The notes under the pieces: generated by a model
The model's input: only the letters and a program-made list of their open reading frames with translations
Database searches by the model: none
What the model was told of the DNA's origin: nothing
Source of the DNA: Nocardioides deserti
GTDB taxonomy: Bacteria; Actinomycetota; Actinomycetes; Propionibacteriales; Nocardioidaceae
Direction of reading: 5' to 3'
DNA length: 64,000 bases
NCBI RefSeq assembly: GCF_014266025.1
Contig: NZ_JACMYC010000009.1
Location: 1-64,000, forward strand
Shown: piece after piece, positions 17,412 to 26,247 of the stretch
Layout of the letters: each line of letters begins with the position of its first letter
Numbering within the stretch: position 1 is the stretch's first letter
Position numbers and translations under genes: made by a program

Positions 17412-17756
17412 GTGGACAACGCGCTGTTGATGAACGCCCGGGCCCGGGTGCTGGCCGACCTCGAGGCACGTCGCCACGCCACCGCCGCCGCCGTCTCGGT
17501 GCTCGAGGACGCGTGCTCCTCGCGCCAGTGGTGGGCCGAGCAGTGGCCCCAGGGAGAGGTGTACGTCGCCGGGCTGGTCGCCCAGGACGTCCAGGACGCC
17601 CTGCTGGAGACCGCCGGGCGGTGGCCGCTGTGCCTGGGCTGCGGGGACGACGCCCCCGAGCACGCGCTCTACATCCAGCCCGACCTCGGCGGCCCCGACC
17701 CGGTCTGGGTGTGCGAGGAGTCCGGCGAGGCGGTCGCCCCGCTCGGCGGGCTGTAG
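17412..17756 (+). CDS. Small protein with CxxC motif (unrecognised)
   Basis: 114 aa. The N-terminal half is a helix (NARARVLADLEARRHATAAA). The C-terminal half contains CLGCGDDAPEHALYIQPDLG and a later VWVCEESGE, giving three Cys that could bind zinc. A GTG start at 17412 is used; an ATG at 17430 is an alternative. It is divergent from the WXG-like operon. No function is proposed. Confidence 0.6.
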   Translation: MDNALLMNARARVLADLEARRHATAAAVSVLEDACSSRQWWAEQWPQGEVYVAGLVAQDVQDALLETAGRWPLCLGCGDDAPEHALYIQPDLGGPDPVWVCEESGEAVAPLGGL

Positions 17757-17791
17757 CCGCCCGCCGGTTGCGCCCGCTCGTGCTCGCGGGG

Positions 17792-18082
17792 TCAGGCACC
17801 GGGGCGGGTGGCCCGTCCGTCGAGCCAGAGCGTGTCGGTCTCGTCTCGGTGGCTGCCGCTGGTGCCGACGTGCTTGCTGCTGATCCGCGGACCCTTGACC
17901 ACCACGTGGGCGAGCGCGGCTGCGTGCCCGTGGCCCAGCCCGTGCTCGGCCTTGAACCACGCGATCACCTCGCTGGTCCGCGAGGAGGCGTCGAGGCCGT
18001 CGGCGTTGGCCTGCTCCACGAGCGCCCGGGGAGTGAGGCCGGTCTGCTCCTCGGCCTTGTCGAGGTAGGCCTGGAAGGACAT
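17792..18082 (-). CDS. DUF4287 domain protein
   Basis: 96 aa. The N-terminal half (MSFQAYLDKAEEQTGLTPRA, then the helix leading to ASSRTSEVIAWFKAEHGLGH) is the DUF4287 signature of small cytosolic proteins of unknown function. ATG at 18082 has GGAGCG upstream. It lies alone between a plus-strand gene and the nested-palindrome repeat at 18172. Confidence 0.85.
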   Translation of the reverse strand: MSFQAYLDKAEEQTGLTPRALVEQANADGLDASSRTSEVIAWFKAEHGLGHGHAAALAHVVVKGPRISSKHVGTSGSHRDETDTLWLDGRATRPGA

Positions 18083-18171
18083 GGGGCGCTCCTGTCGTCG
18101 GTGCCCGGGCGGCACGGGCGAGGTGGCTGACCGGCGCCGGGCGGCGTGCTCATCGCTCGCGGGACATCTCA

Positions 18172-18247
18172 GGGGAGTCCTGCACTTATCGGGGCAGATC
18201 TGCCCCGATATGTGCAGGGGTCACCGGTTGACCGGTGACTCCTGCAG
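18172..18247. repeat. 76-bp nested-palindrome repeat, copy 1
   Basis: Two palindromes lie side by side: a 36-bp near-perfect dyad centred on the 18-bp CGGGGCAGATCTGCCCCG and flanked by TGCACTTAT/ATATGTGCA, then the 20-bp dyad GTCACCGGTTGACCGGTGAC. The reverse complement of 53685-53760 matches this element with about four differences. It lies directly after the GntR gene's stop. Confidence 0.85.
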
Positions 18248-18259
18248 CCGGCGATCCGG

Positions 18260-18979
18260 TCAGGAGTCCTGGCCGAGCTGCACCCAGAGGGTGAACCGGT
18301 CGGCGCGGTAGACGGTGCGCGAGACCTCGACGACCTTCTCGCCGGCGATGGCCCGGCGGGAGTGGCGCAGCACCGAGGCGCCCGCCTCGACCTCGAGCAG
18401 GGTGGCCTCCTCGGGGGTGGCCTTGTCGGCGGTGATCGAGTCCTCGGCCCAGGTGGGGCGCAGGCCGCGCGACTCGAGCGCGTCGTAGAGGCTGGTCGGC
18501 ATCCCGCTCTGCAGGAAGCCGGGCAGGAGCACCTCGTTGAGGTAGGCGTCCTCGAGGCACATCGGCTTGGCGTCCGCGCGGCGCAGGCGGCGCCAGTGGA
18601 TGACCGCGTCGCCCTCGCTGAGGCTCAGCGCGCGGGCGACGCCCGGGCCGGCCTGCTCGCGGCGGGCGAGGAGGGTCTGCGACTCGGCCAGCAGGCCGCG
18701 CCGGTTCATCTCCTCGGTGTAGCCGGTGATCTTGCTGGCCGTGCGGCGCGGTCGGGCGACGAACGTGCCGCGGCCGGGGATGCGCTCGAGCAGCCCCTCG
18801 ACGACCAGCGCGTCCATGGCCTGGCGCACGGTCATCCGCGCGACGCCGAAACGGTGGACCAGCTCACGCTCCGAGGGAGCGGGCGATCCGGGAGCGCACC
18901 CGGTGACCAGGGAACGCACGTACTCGCGCACCTGGACGTGCTTGAGCGCACGGCCGTCAGTCACCAGCACTTCGTCCAC
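18260..18979 (-). CDS. GntR-family regulator (HutC/FarR subfamily, UTRA domain)
   Basis: 239 aa. It has an N-terminal winged helix (REYVRSLVTGCAPGSPAPSE, then RFGVARMTVRQAMDALVVEG and the wing RIPGRGTFVARP) and, from residue 85, a UTRA ligand-binding domain (EGDAVIHWRRLRRADAKPMC, EDSITADKATPEEATLLEV). The ligand is usually a sugar phosphate or amino-acid derivative; none is indicated here. GTG at 18979 was chosen because TAGTCT (complement of 18987-18992) lies 7 bases upstream; longer starts lack support. The nearest possible target is the ABC transporter upstream, across a tandem-repeat region. Confidence 0.92.
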   Translation of the reverse strand: MDEVLVTDGRALKHVQVREYVRSLVTGCAPGSPAPSERELVHRFGVARMTVRQAMDALVVEGLLERIPGRGTFVARPRRTASKITGYTEEMNRRGLLAESQTLLARREQAGPGVARALSLSEGDAVIHWRRLRRADAKPMCLEDAYLNEVLLPGFLQSGMPTSLYDALESRGLRPTWAEDSITADKATPEEATLLEVEAGASVLRHSRRAIAGEKVVEVSRTVYRADRFTLWVQLGQDS

Positions 18980-19080
18980 GAGGGTGAGACTAGGCGGACC
19001 AGACCACCGCTGTCCCGGGTTTGGTGAAGAACCGGAGCAGATTTCGCACGTCCCGTGCCTCACCCGCTCGGGCCCCGTGG

Positions 19081-19168
19081 TGGCTCGGTCGTGGCTCGGT
19101 CGTGGCTCGGTCGTGGCTCGGTCGTGGCTCGGTCGTGGCTCAGTCGGGGCTCAGTCGGGGCTCAGTCG
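19081..19168. repeat. Tandem array of an 11-bp unit
   Basis: Eight consecutive 11-bp units: five identical copies of TGGCTCGGTCG (19081-19135), one TGGCTCAGTCG, and two GGGCTCAGTCG ending at 19168. The last unit includes the stop codon of the minus-strand FtsX gene. The units with CTCAG carry a TGA on the minus strand, so the array supplies spare stop codons. Copy number may vary by slippage. Confidence 0.9.
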
Positions 19169-21702
19169 GTCGCGATCGCACGCAGCACGTCGAGCCGCGC
19201 GGCGCGCCGGGCCGGCAGCACGGCGGCGAGCACGCCGACGACGACCGCGACAAGGAGGAACGCCGCCAGCTGGCCGACCGGCACGCTGATCACGTCGAGC
19301 CCCTCGTCCCGCAGCGCCCGCATGAGCGCGACGCCGAAGAACGTGCCGAGGACGGTGCCGAGCACCGCGCCGAGCACCGCGATGACGACCGACTCGAGCG
19401 TGATCATCAGCCGCAGCTGGGCGCGGCTGAGCCCGATCGCGCGCAGCAGGCCGACCTCGCGGGTCCGCTCGATGACCGAGAGGGCGAGCGTGTTGACGAT
19501 GCCCAGCACGGCGATGACCAGCGCCAGCCCGAGCAGCGCGAAGATCATCAGCACCAGCTGGTCGATCGGCTCCCGCTGCTCGGCGGCGAAGCCGGCCTCG
19601 TCCTTGACCGTCACCACCGGGCTGTCGGCGACGACCTCCTCGAGCCGCTCCTGGAGCCCGGCGGCGGCGCCGTCCTCGGCGTCGACGACCACGTAGTTGT
19701 CGCGGTCGGGGAAGCCGGCCGCCAGCAGCGTGTCGACGGTGGTCAGCAGCGGGAAGAACACGATCGGGTTGTCCTCGAAGAGGCCGACCACCTCCCACCG
19801 CGCCTCGCCGGTCGGCAGGTCGAGCGTGACCGTGTCGCCGACGGCCACGCCCTCGTCCTCGGCCCACGACTCCTCCACCACGACCGTCTCGTCGCGCAGC
19901 GGGTCAGCGGAGCCCTCGACGAGGGTCAGTCCCAGGTCGTCGACGGCGTCGGGATCGGTCGCGGAGATGCCCTGGTCGTCGCCGTCCCGCTCACCGAACG
20001 CGAACCGCTCGCGCAGCACCGCCGCCACCCCGTCGACCTCGGCCATCCGCTCCGCGATCGCGGGCGAGAACTCTCCGCCGAAGGCGCTGCTCACGACGTA
20101 GTCGCCCACGAAGCTCTCCGCCACCGACTCGTCGACGGTCGCCTTCGCCGAGTCGCCGACGATCGCCATCGTGCAGGCCAGCGTCAAGCCGATCATCAGG
20201 GCGGACGCGGTGGCGGTGGTGCGCCGCGGGTTGCGCAGGCTGTTCTGGCCGGCGAGGTTGCCGACCGCGCCGAAGACCCGGGCGTACGCCGCCCGCGCGG
20301 CGCCCAGGAACGGCCGGCTGAGCACCGGGCTGGCCGCGGCGACCCCCAGCAGCACGGCGAGCACGCCGAGGCCGACCCACCAGCCGGCGCGCGGCACGTC
20401 GGCGAACAGGCCGGCCGCCAGCGCGGCGAGCCCGGCCACGGCCAGCACCAGGCCGGCCCACAGCCGCCGGCGCAGCGAGCCCTCGGGCAGCGCCACGTCG
20501 TCGCGCAGCGCTTGCACCGGCGCGATCCGCGCGGTGCGGCGGGCCGGGAGCCACGCCGCGGCCATTGTGACGAGCACGCCGACGGCGTACGCCGCGACGA
20601 CGGTGCGCGGCTCGAAGACCAGGCCCTGCCCGGTGAGGTCGAGCCCGAAGGAGGAGGTGACCGCACGGATCCCCTGAGCGAGCAGCACGCCGAGGCCCAG
20701 CCCGACGCTCGAGCCGACCAGGCCGAGCACGAGCGCCTCGAGCTGGACCGACCAGGTGACCTGCCGCTTCGAGGCACCCAGCGCGCGGAGCAGCGCCAGC
20801 TCGCGGCTGCGCTGCGCGACGAGGATCGAGAACGTGTTGACGATGAGGAACGACCCGACGACGAGCGAGATGCCGGCGAAGATCAGCAGGAAGGTCGTCA
20901 GGAACGACACCGCCTCGAGCAGGTCGGAGGCGGCCTCGTCGGCGGCGTCGTCGCCGGTCACGGCCTCGACCCCCTCGGGCAGCACCGCGCGGACCCGCTC
21001 GGCGAGCTCCTCCTGGGAGACGCCGTCCTCGGCCGTCACCCACACGTCGTTGTAGACGTCGCGGCCCTCGAGGAAGAGCTCCTGCGCGGTCGCGGTGTCG
21101 AACTGCGCGAGGGTCGCGCCGTTGAGCGAGCCGCCCTCGGCGAACTCGGCGATGCCGACCAGCTCGGCGTCGAGGTTGAGCCGCTCGGTGGAGGTCACGA
21201 AGGGGACGCGGTCGCCGACGTCGTACCCCGCGCGCTCCGCGGTCCGCTCGTCCAGCACCACCTCGCCCGACCGCCGCGGCTCGCGGCCCTCCTGGACCGC
21301 CAAGCCGGTGAGGCCGTGGCCGGCGGGCGCGTCGTTCCAGTTGCCGCCGAGCGCCGGCGGGCCGAGGCCGCCCACGATCTTGCCGTCGATGTCGACGACG
21401 AAGACGCCGACCGCGGTGACGTTGCCGTCGGCGCGCGCCGCGCCCGGCACGTCGGCGAGCTCGTCGACGAGCGCCGCCGACAGCGTCTGGGTCGAGGGCG
21501 CGCCCTGCGTCGTGGTGCCGCCGACCGGACGCACCACCACGTCGCCCACGGTGGAGGCGAAGAGCGCGGTGAAGCTGCGGCCGAGGGTGTCGGAGAAGAC
21601 CAGCGAGCCCGTCACGAACGCGACCCCGAGCACGATCGCGAACGTGCTCATCAGCAGGCGCAGCTTGCGCCCGAGCAGGCTCTTGAGGGCCGCGCGGATC
21701 AT
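19162..21702 (-). CDS. FtsX-type ABC transporter permease
   Basis: 846 aa inner-membrane permease of the MacB/LolCDE class. After an N-terminal membrane segment (MSTFAIVLGVAFVTGSLVFS) comes a large extracytoplasmic MacB-like domain, then three membrane segments of the first FtsX domain (near 270-400), two hydrophobic spans near 420-470, a second extracytoplasmic domain, and a C-terminal FtsX domain (LVLMIFALLGLALVIAVLGI and two more spans). It probably works with the ATPase encoded just upstream, overlapping by ATGA, to move lipids or peptides or to signal across the membrane. The substrate cannot be read from sequence. Confidence 0.93.
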   Translation of the reverse strand: MIRAALKSLLGRKLRLLMSTFAIVLGVAFVTGSLVFSDTLGRSFTALFASTVGDVVVRPVGGTTTQGAPSTQTLSAALVDELADVPGAARADGNVTAVGVFVVDIDGKIVGGLGPPALGGNWNDAPAGHGLTGLAVQEGREPRRSGEVVLDERTAERAGYDVGDRVPFVTSTERLNLDAELVGIAEFAEGGSLNGATLAQFDTATAQELFLEGRDVYNDVWVTAEDGVSQEELAERVRAVLPEGVEAVTGDDAADEAASDLLEAVSFLTTFLLIFAGISLVVGSFLIVNTFSILVAQRSRELALLRALGASKRQVTWSVQLEALVLGLVGSSVGLGLGVLLAQGIRAVTSSFGLDLTGQGLVFEPRTVVAAYAVGVLVTMAAAWLPARRTARIAPVQALRDDVALPEGSLRRRLWAGLVLAVAGLAALAAGLFADVPRAGWWVGLGVLAVLLGVAAASPVLSRPFLGAARAAYARVFGAVGNLAGQNSLRNPRRTTATASALMIGLTLACTMAIVGDSAKATVDESVAESFVGDYVVSSAFGGEFSPAIAERMAEVDGVAAVLRERFAFGERDGDDQGISATDPDAVDDLGLTLVEGSADPLRDETVVVEESWAEDEGVAVGDTVTLDLPTGEARWEVVGLFEDNPIVFFPLLTTVDTLLAAGFPDRDNYVVVDAEDGAAAGLQERLEEVVADSPVVTVKDEAGFAAEQREPIDQLVLMIFALLGLALVIAVLGIVNTLALSVIERTREVGLLRAIGLSRAQLRLMITLESVVIAVLGAVLGTVLGTFFGVALMRALRDEGLDVISVPVGQLAAFLLVAVVVGVLAAVLPARRAARLDVLRAIATD

Positions 21703-22433
21703 GCCGGCGCGCTCATCCGGGCCATGACCTCGAGGACCTGCTCGCGGTCGGGGCGCCGCAGCTCCTCGACCACGCGGCCGTCGGCGAGGAAGACGACGCG
21801 GTCGGTGTACGCCGCCGCGACGGGGTCGTGGGTGACCATCACGACCGTCTGGGAGTGCTCGTCGACGCTTCGGCGCAGCAGCTCGAGCACCTCAGCGCCC
21901 GAGCGGGAGTCGAGGTTCCCGGTCGGCTCGTCGGCGAAGACGATCCGCGGCCGGCTGACCAGCGCCCGCGCGACAGCGACCCGCTGCTGCTGGCCGCCCG
22001 AGAGCTCGCTCGGCTTGTGGTGCAGCCGGTCCCCCAGGCCCACGGTGGCGACCACGGCGTCGTACCACTCCTGGTCGGGGCGGCGCCCGGCGATCGAGAG
22101 CGGCAGCGCGATGTTCTCCCCCGCGGTCAGCGTCGGCACCAGGTTGAACGACTGGAACACGAAGCCGATCTCGTCGCGGCGCAGCCGGGTGAGCTCCTTG
22201 TCCCTCATCGCGGTCAGGTCCCGCTCGCCGACGAGCACCTGTCCGGAGTCGGCGGTGTCGAGGCCGGCGCAGCAGTGCATGAGGGTCGACTTGCCGGACC
22301 CGCTCGGGCCCATGACGGCCGTGAACTCGCCGGCCGCCAGGTCGAGGCTCACGTCGTCGAGCGCACGAACGAGCGCCTGCCCGCTCCCGTAGGTCTTCGT
22401 CAGGTGGCGCACGCGCGCGGCCGGGTCGGTCAT
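21699..22433 (-). CDS. ABC transporter ATP-binding protein
   Basis: 244 aa ATPase of the MacB/LolD group. Walker A GPSGSGKST, Q-loop FQSFNLVPTLTAGEN, signature LSGGQQQRVAVARAL, Walker B IVFADEPTGNLD and the switch His in MVTHDP are all intact. ATG at 22433 (MTDPAARVRHLTKTYG) is preferred to a start 24 bases upstream because the ABC domain begins at once. Its stop overlaps the FtsX permease start, so the two form one transporter. Confidence 0.95.
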   Translation of the reverse strand: MTDPAARVRHLTKTYGSGQALVRALDDVSLDLAAGEFTAVMGPSGSGKSTLMHCCAGLDTADSGQVLVGERDLTAMRDKELTRLRRDEIGFVFQSFNLVPTLTAGENIALPLSIAGRRPDQEWYDAVVATVGLGDRLHHKPSELSGGQQQRVAVARALVSRPRIVFADEPTGNLDSRSGAEVLELLRRSVDEHSQTVVMVTHDPVAAAYTDRVVFLADGRVVEELRRPDREQVLEVMARMSAPA

Positions 22434-22529
22434 GAGGGACACGATCCCGCGCAGCACCGACGACGCGCCACCGGGATGTCCCTGACCCGCACCCCGGTGC
22501 TCGTCGGGTCGTCATCCGGGCCTTGTCCG

Positions 22530-22545
22530 TCGAACACGCGTTCGA
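22530..22545. promoter_or_regulatory. LexA-type SOS box
   Basis: TCGAAC-ACGC-GTTCGA is a perfect 16-bp dyad matching the actinobacterial/Gram-positive LexA operator. It ends directly before the TAGCCT -10 box (22546-22551) of the AlkB-like gene, where bound repressor would block transcription. Confidence 0.85.
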
Positions 22546-22557
22546 TAGCCTGGGCGC

Positions 22558-23199
22558 GTGGACTTCCAGACCTCGCTCTTCGCGGCGGAGGCACCGGCCG
22601 AGGAGACGCCGCGGGCCGCGATGACCGCGGCGCTCGCCGCGCACGTGGAGCGGAGGCCGCTGTCCCGCGGCGCCTGGGTCGACGTGTGCCGGACCTGGCT
22701 GCCGCAGCCCGACGACGTCTTCGCGACCCTCGTCTCCGAGGTGCCGTGGCGGGCCGACAAGCGACAGATGTACGACCGGTTGGTCGACGTGCCGCGCCTG
22801 CTGCACACGTACCTGATCGGTGAGGAGCTGCCGCACCCCGTGCTCACCGACGCCCGCGAGGCGTTGAGCGAGCACTACCGGCCCGAGCTGGGCGAGCCGT
22901 TCCGGACGGCCGGCTGCTGCTGGTACCGCGACGGCCGCGACAGCGTCGCCTGGCACGGCGACACCATCGGCCGCGGGTCGAGCCGCGACACCATGGTCGC
23001 GATCGTCTCGGTCGGCGACCCGCGCAAGCTGCAGCTGCGCCCGCGCGGCGGCGGGGAGTCCCTCTCGATCGAGATGGGCCACGGCGACCTGCTCGTCATG
23101 GGTGGTTCCTGCCAGCGCACGTGGGAGCACGCGGTGCCGAAGGTGGCGCACGCCGGACCGCGGATCTCGGTGCAGTTCCGCCCGTTCAACGTGTTCTGA
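22558..23199 (+). CDS. AlkB-like 2-oxoglutarate/Fe(II) dioxygenase
   Basis: 213 aa, the usual AlkB length. The iron facial triad is visible: His133 and Asp135 in AWHGDTIGRGSSRD and His191 in CQRTWEHAVPK. The 2-oxoglutarate-binding Arg lies in PRISVQFRPF near residue 202. The upstream substrate-lid region contains CWYRDGRDSVAWHGD. AlkB enzymes oxidatively remove alkyl groups from DNA or RNA bases. The GTG start at 22558 has TAGCCT 6 bases upstream and a LexA-type box directly before that, so damage induction is expected. It is monocistronic, divergent from the ABC transporter. Confidence 0.92.
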   Translation: MDFQTSLFAAEAPAEETPRAAMTAALAAHVERRPLSRGAWVDVCRTWLPQPDDVFATLVSEVPWRADKRQMYDRLVDVPRLLHTYLIGEELPHPVLTDAREALSEHYRPELGEPFRTAGCCWYRDGRDSVAWHGDTIGRGSSRDTMVAIVSVGDPRKLQLRPRGGGESLSIEMGHGDLLVMGGSCQRTWEHAVPKVAHAGPRISVQFRPFNVF

Positions 23200-23268
23200 G
23201 CCCGCTCGGGACGGCGCCCGAAACCCGCGCGCGGAGCGTCGGTGGCGGGTGGCAGACTCCGCTCCCTC

Positions 23269-24625
23269 ATGAGCAGCGCGACCGACCCGACGGACCCCAC
23301 CGGCACGACCCGCCTCACCCTCTCCTCCTTCTGGCACGACCTCCCCCGGGCCGGCAAGCTGCTGCTCTCGGTGGTCGTGCTGGAGTTCCTCGGCACCGGC
23401 CTGGTGCTGCCGTTCCACGTCGTCTACCTCAACGAGGTCCGCGACATCCCGCTCAGCGACGTGGGGCTGCTGCTGGCCGTGCCGCCGCTCGCCGGGCTGC
23501 TCGTCGTCGGCCCGAGCGGCACCGCGATCGACCGGTTCGGAGCGCGGCGGATCCTCATGGCCACGTTGGTGCTGCTCAGCGTGGGCAACGTGCTGCTCGC
23601 GCTGGCGACCACGCCGCTGGCCGCGGGGCTGGCCCTCGCGCTGACCGGCATCGCCGCCGGCGTCTCCTGGCCGGCCTCGCAGAGCCTGATCGCCGCGGTC
23701 GTGCCGCGCGAGCTGCGGCAGCGGTACTTCGGGGTGAACTTCACGCTGCTCAACCTCGGCATCGGCATCGGCGGTGTCGTCGGCGGCGTGGTCGTCGACG
23801 TCGAGAGCGCGGTGACCTTCCAGGCGATCTACCTCGCGGACGCGGCCAGCTACCTGCCGGCGCTGGTCCTGCTGGCGGTGCCGCTGCGGCACGTGGCGGG
23901 CCGTCCCCAGCACGACGACGTCGCGGCGCAGGAGCCGTCGTCGTACGCCGCGGTGCTGCGCCGCCCGGCGGTGGCCTCGCTGATGGTGCTCGGCTTCAGC
24001 GCGTCGTTCGTCGGCTACGCACAGCTGAACGCCGGCATGCCGGCGTACGCCCGCGCGGTGGGCGAGGTGTCGACGCAGGGCCTCGGCATCGCGTTCGCCG
24101 CGAACACGCTCGTCATCGTCGTGCTCCAGCTGGCGGTGCTCCAGCGGATCGAGGGCCGCCGGCGCACCCGCGTGATCGCGGTGATGGCGCTGATCTGGGC
24201 CGGCGCGTGGCTGCTGCTCGGCGGCTCCGGACTGGTGCCGGGCACGGTCGGCGCGACGGTGCTGGTCGCGGCGTGCGCGTCGGTGTTCGCGCTCGGCGAG
24301 ACGCTGCTGCAGCCGACGATCCCGGCGCTGGTCAACGACCTCGCGCCCGACCACCTGCGTGGTCGGTACAACGCGCTCAGCTCGGCCGCGTTCCAGTCAG
24401 CGCAGGTCATCGCGCCGCCAGTGGCGGGCTTCCTGGTCGGGCACTCGCTCGGCAACGCGTACGTCGGCCTGCTGGTGGTCGGCTGCCTTGCCGTCGCCGC
24501 CCTGGCCGTCGTCCGCGTCGAGCGGCAGCTGCCGCCGGGGGTGAACGGCGTACGGGCGCCGGCTCCTCTGGAGGAGACGGCGCCCGTACTGGCGGATGCG
24601 ACCGGCGAGCCGTTCGCCGGACCGG

Positions 24626-24648
<23 letters not shown>
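23269..24648 (+). CDS. Major facilitator superfamily transporter
   Basis: 459 aa with about 12 membrane helices. The cytoplasmic loop motif after helix 2 reads GTAIDRFGARRILMATLVLL, and the matching loop after helix 8 is basic (RIEGRRRTR). It resembles multidrug-type MFS exporters with a long variable C-terminal tail (PPGVNGVRAPAPLEETAPVL). ATG at 23269 is used. The tail-coding region contains a strong hairpin (24550-24589), and its last 23 bases overlap the convergent coxG gene. The substrate is unknown. Confidence 0.9.
24550..24589. terminator. Terminator-like hairpin inside the MFS 3' coding region
   Basis: GTACGGGCGCCG (24550-24561) pairs perfectly with CGGCGCCCGTAC (24578-24589), and CTCC/GAGG extends the stem inward. 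It lies about 60 bases before the MFS stop and beyond the convergent coxG end, so it could stop transcripts from both strands. Confidence 0.55.
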
Positions 24649-25386
<738 letters not shown>

Positions 25387-25387
<1 letters not shown>

Positions 25388-26247
25388 CAGCCGGTTGCTC
25401 CTGCCGCGGTCAGGACGGCCCGCCGGGTGAGGACCGTCGCGAGGTGGCGACGGTAGTCGGCGTCCCCGTTGAGGTCCGAGGGCGGGTTGGTGCCCTCGGC
25501 CGCGCGGGCGGCGGCGTCACGTACGCCGTCGGGCGTCGCCGGCTGCCCGACCAGCGCCTGCTCCACCGCGTGCGCCCGGACCGGCGTGTTGCCCATGTTG
25601 GTCAGCCCGACCCGCGCCTCGGCGATCGAGCCTCCGTCGACGCGCACAGCGGCGGCGACCGCGACGATCGGCCACTGGTGGGCGACGCGGACGAACTTCT
25701 CGTAGTGCGCGCCCCAGCCGGTGTGCTTGGGCAGCCGGACCTCGGTGAGGATCTCGTCCTCGCCGATGGCCGTCTCGAACAGGTCGACGAAGAACTCCTC
25801 CGCCGGCACCGTGCGGGTGCCGCCCGGCCCCTGGATCACGAACTGCGCGCCGAGCGCGAGCGCCGGCGCCCCCAGGTCGCCCGCGGGGTCGGCGTGCGCG
25901 AGCGCCCCGCCGAAGGTCCCGCGGTGCCGGATCTGGACGTCGGCCAGGTGCTCGACGGCCTTGCTCACCAGCGCGGCGTGCTCGGCCACTAGCGGGTCGG
26001 AGCCGACGACCGAGTGCTGGGTCATCGCGCCGACGACGATGGCGTCGCCGTCGTCGCGCACCCCGCGCAGCGAGGTGATCTTGCCCAGGTCGATGACCAT
26101 CTCGGGGGCGTTGAGCCGCATGCGCAGCACCGGCAGCAGGCTCTGTCCACCGGCGAGGATCTTCGCCTCGTCGCCGTGTTGCGCGAGCGCCGCCAGCGCC
26201 TCCTCGACGGTGCTCGGGGCGAGGTAGTCGAACTGTGCGGGGATCAC
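25387..26247 (-). CDS. coxM: CO-dehydrogenase-like molybdenum hydroxylase, FAD-binding medium subunit
   Basis: 286 aa. It has the typical FAD-binding segments of the CoxM/xanthine dehydrogenase medium chain: AKILAGGQSLLPVLRMRLN near residue 32 and RHRGTFGGALAHADPAGDLG near 105. The C-terminal domain is of the CO_deh_flav_C type (FVRVAHQWPIVAVAAAVRV). It passes electrons from the 2Fe-2S clusters of the small subunit to FAD. GTG at 26247 overlaps the large-subunit stop (GTGA), and its own stop overlaps coxG, showing tight coupling. The substrate is set by the large subunit. Confidence 0.93.

Noticed and set aside
19081..19168. CRISPR array
   Set aside because: The 11-bp units are directly adjacent with no spacers and no cas genes.
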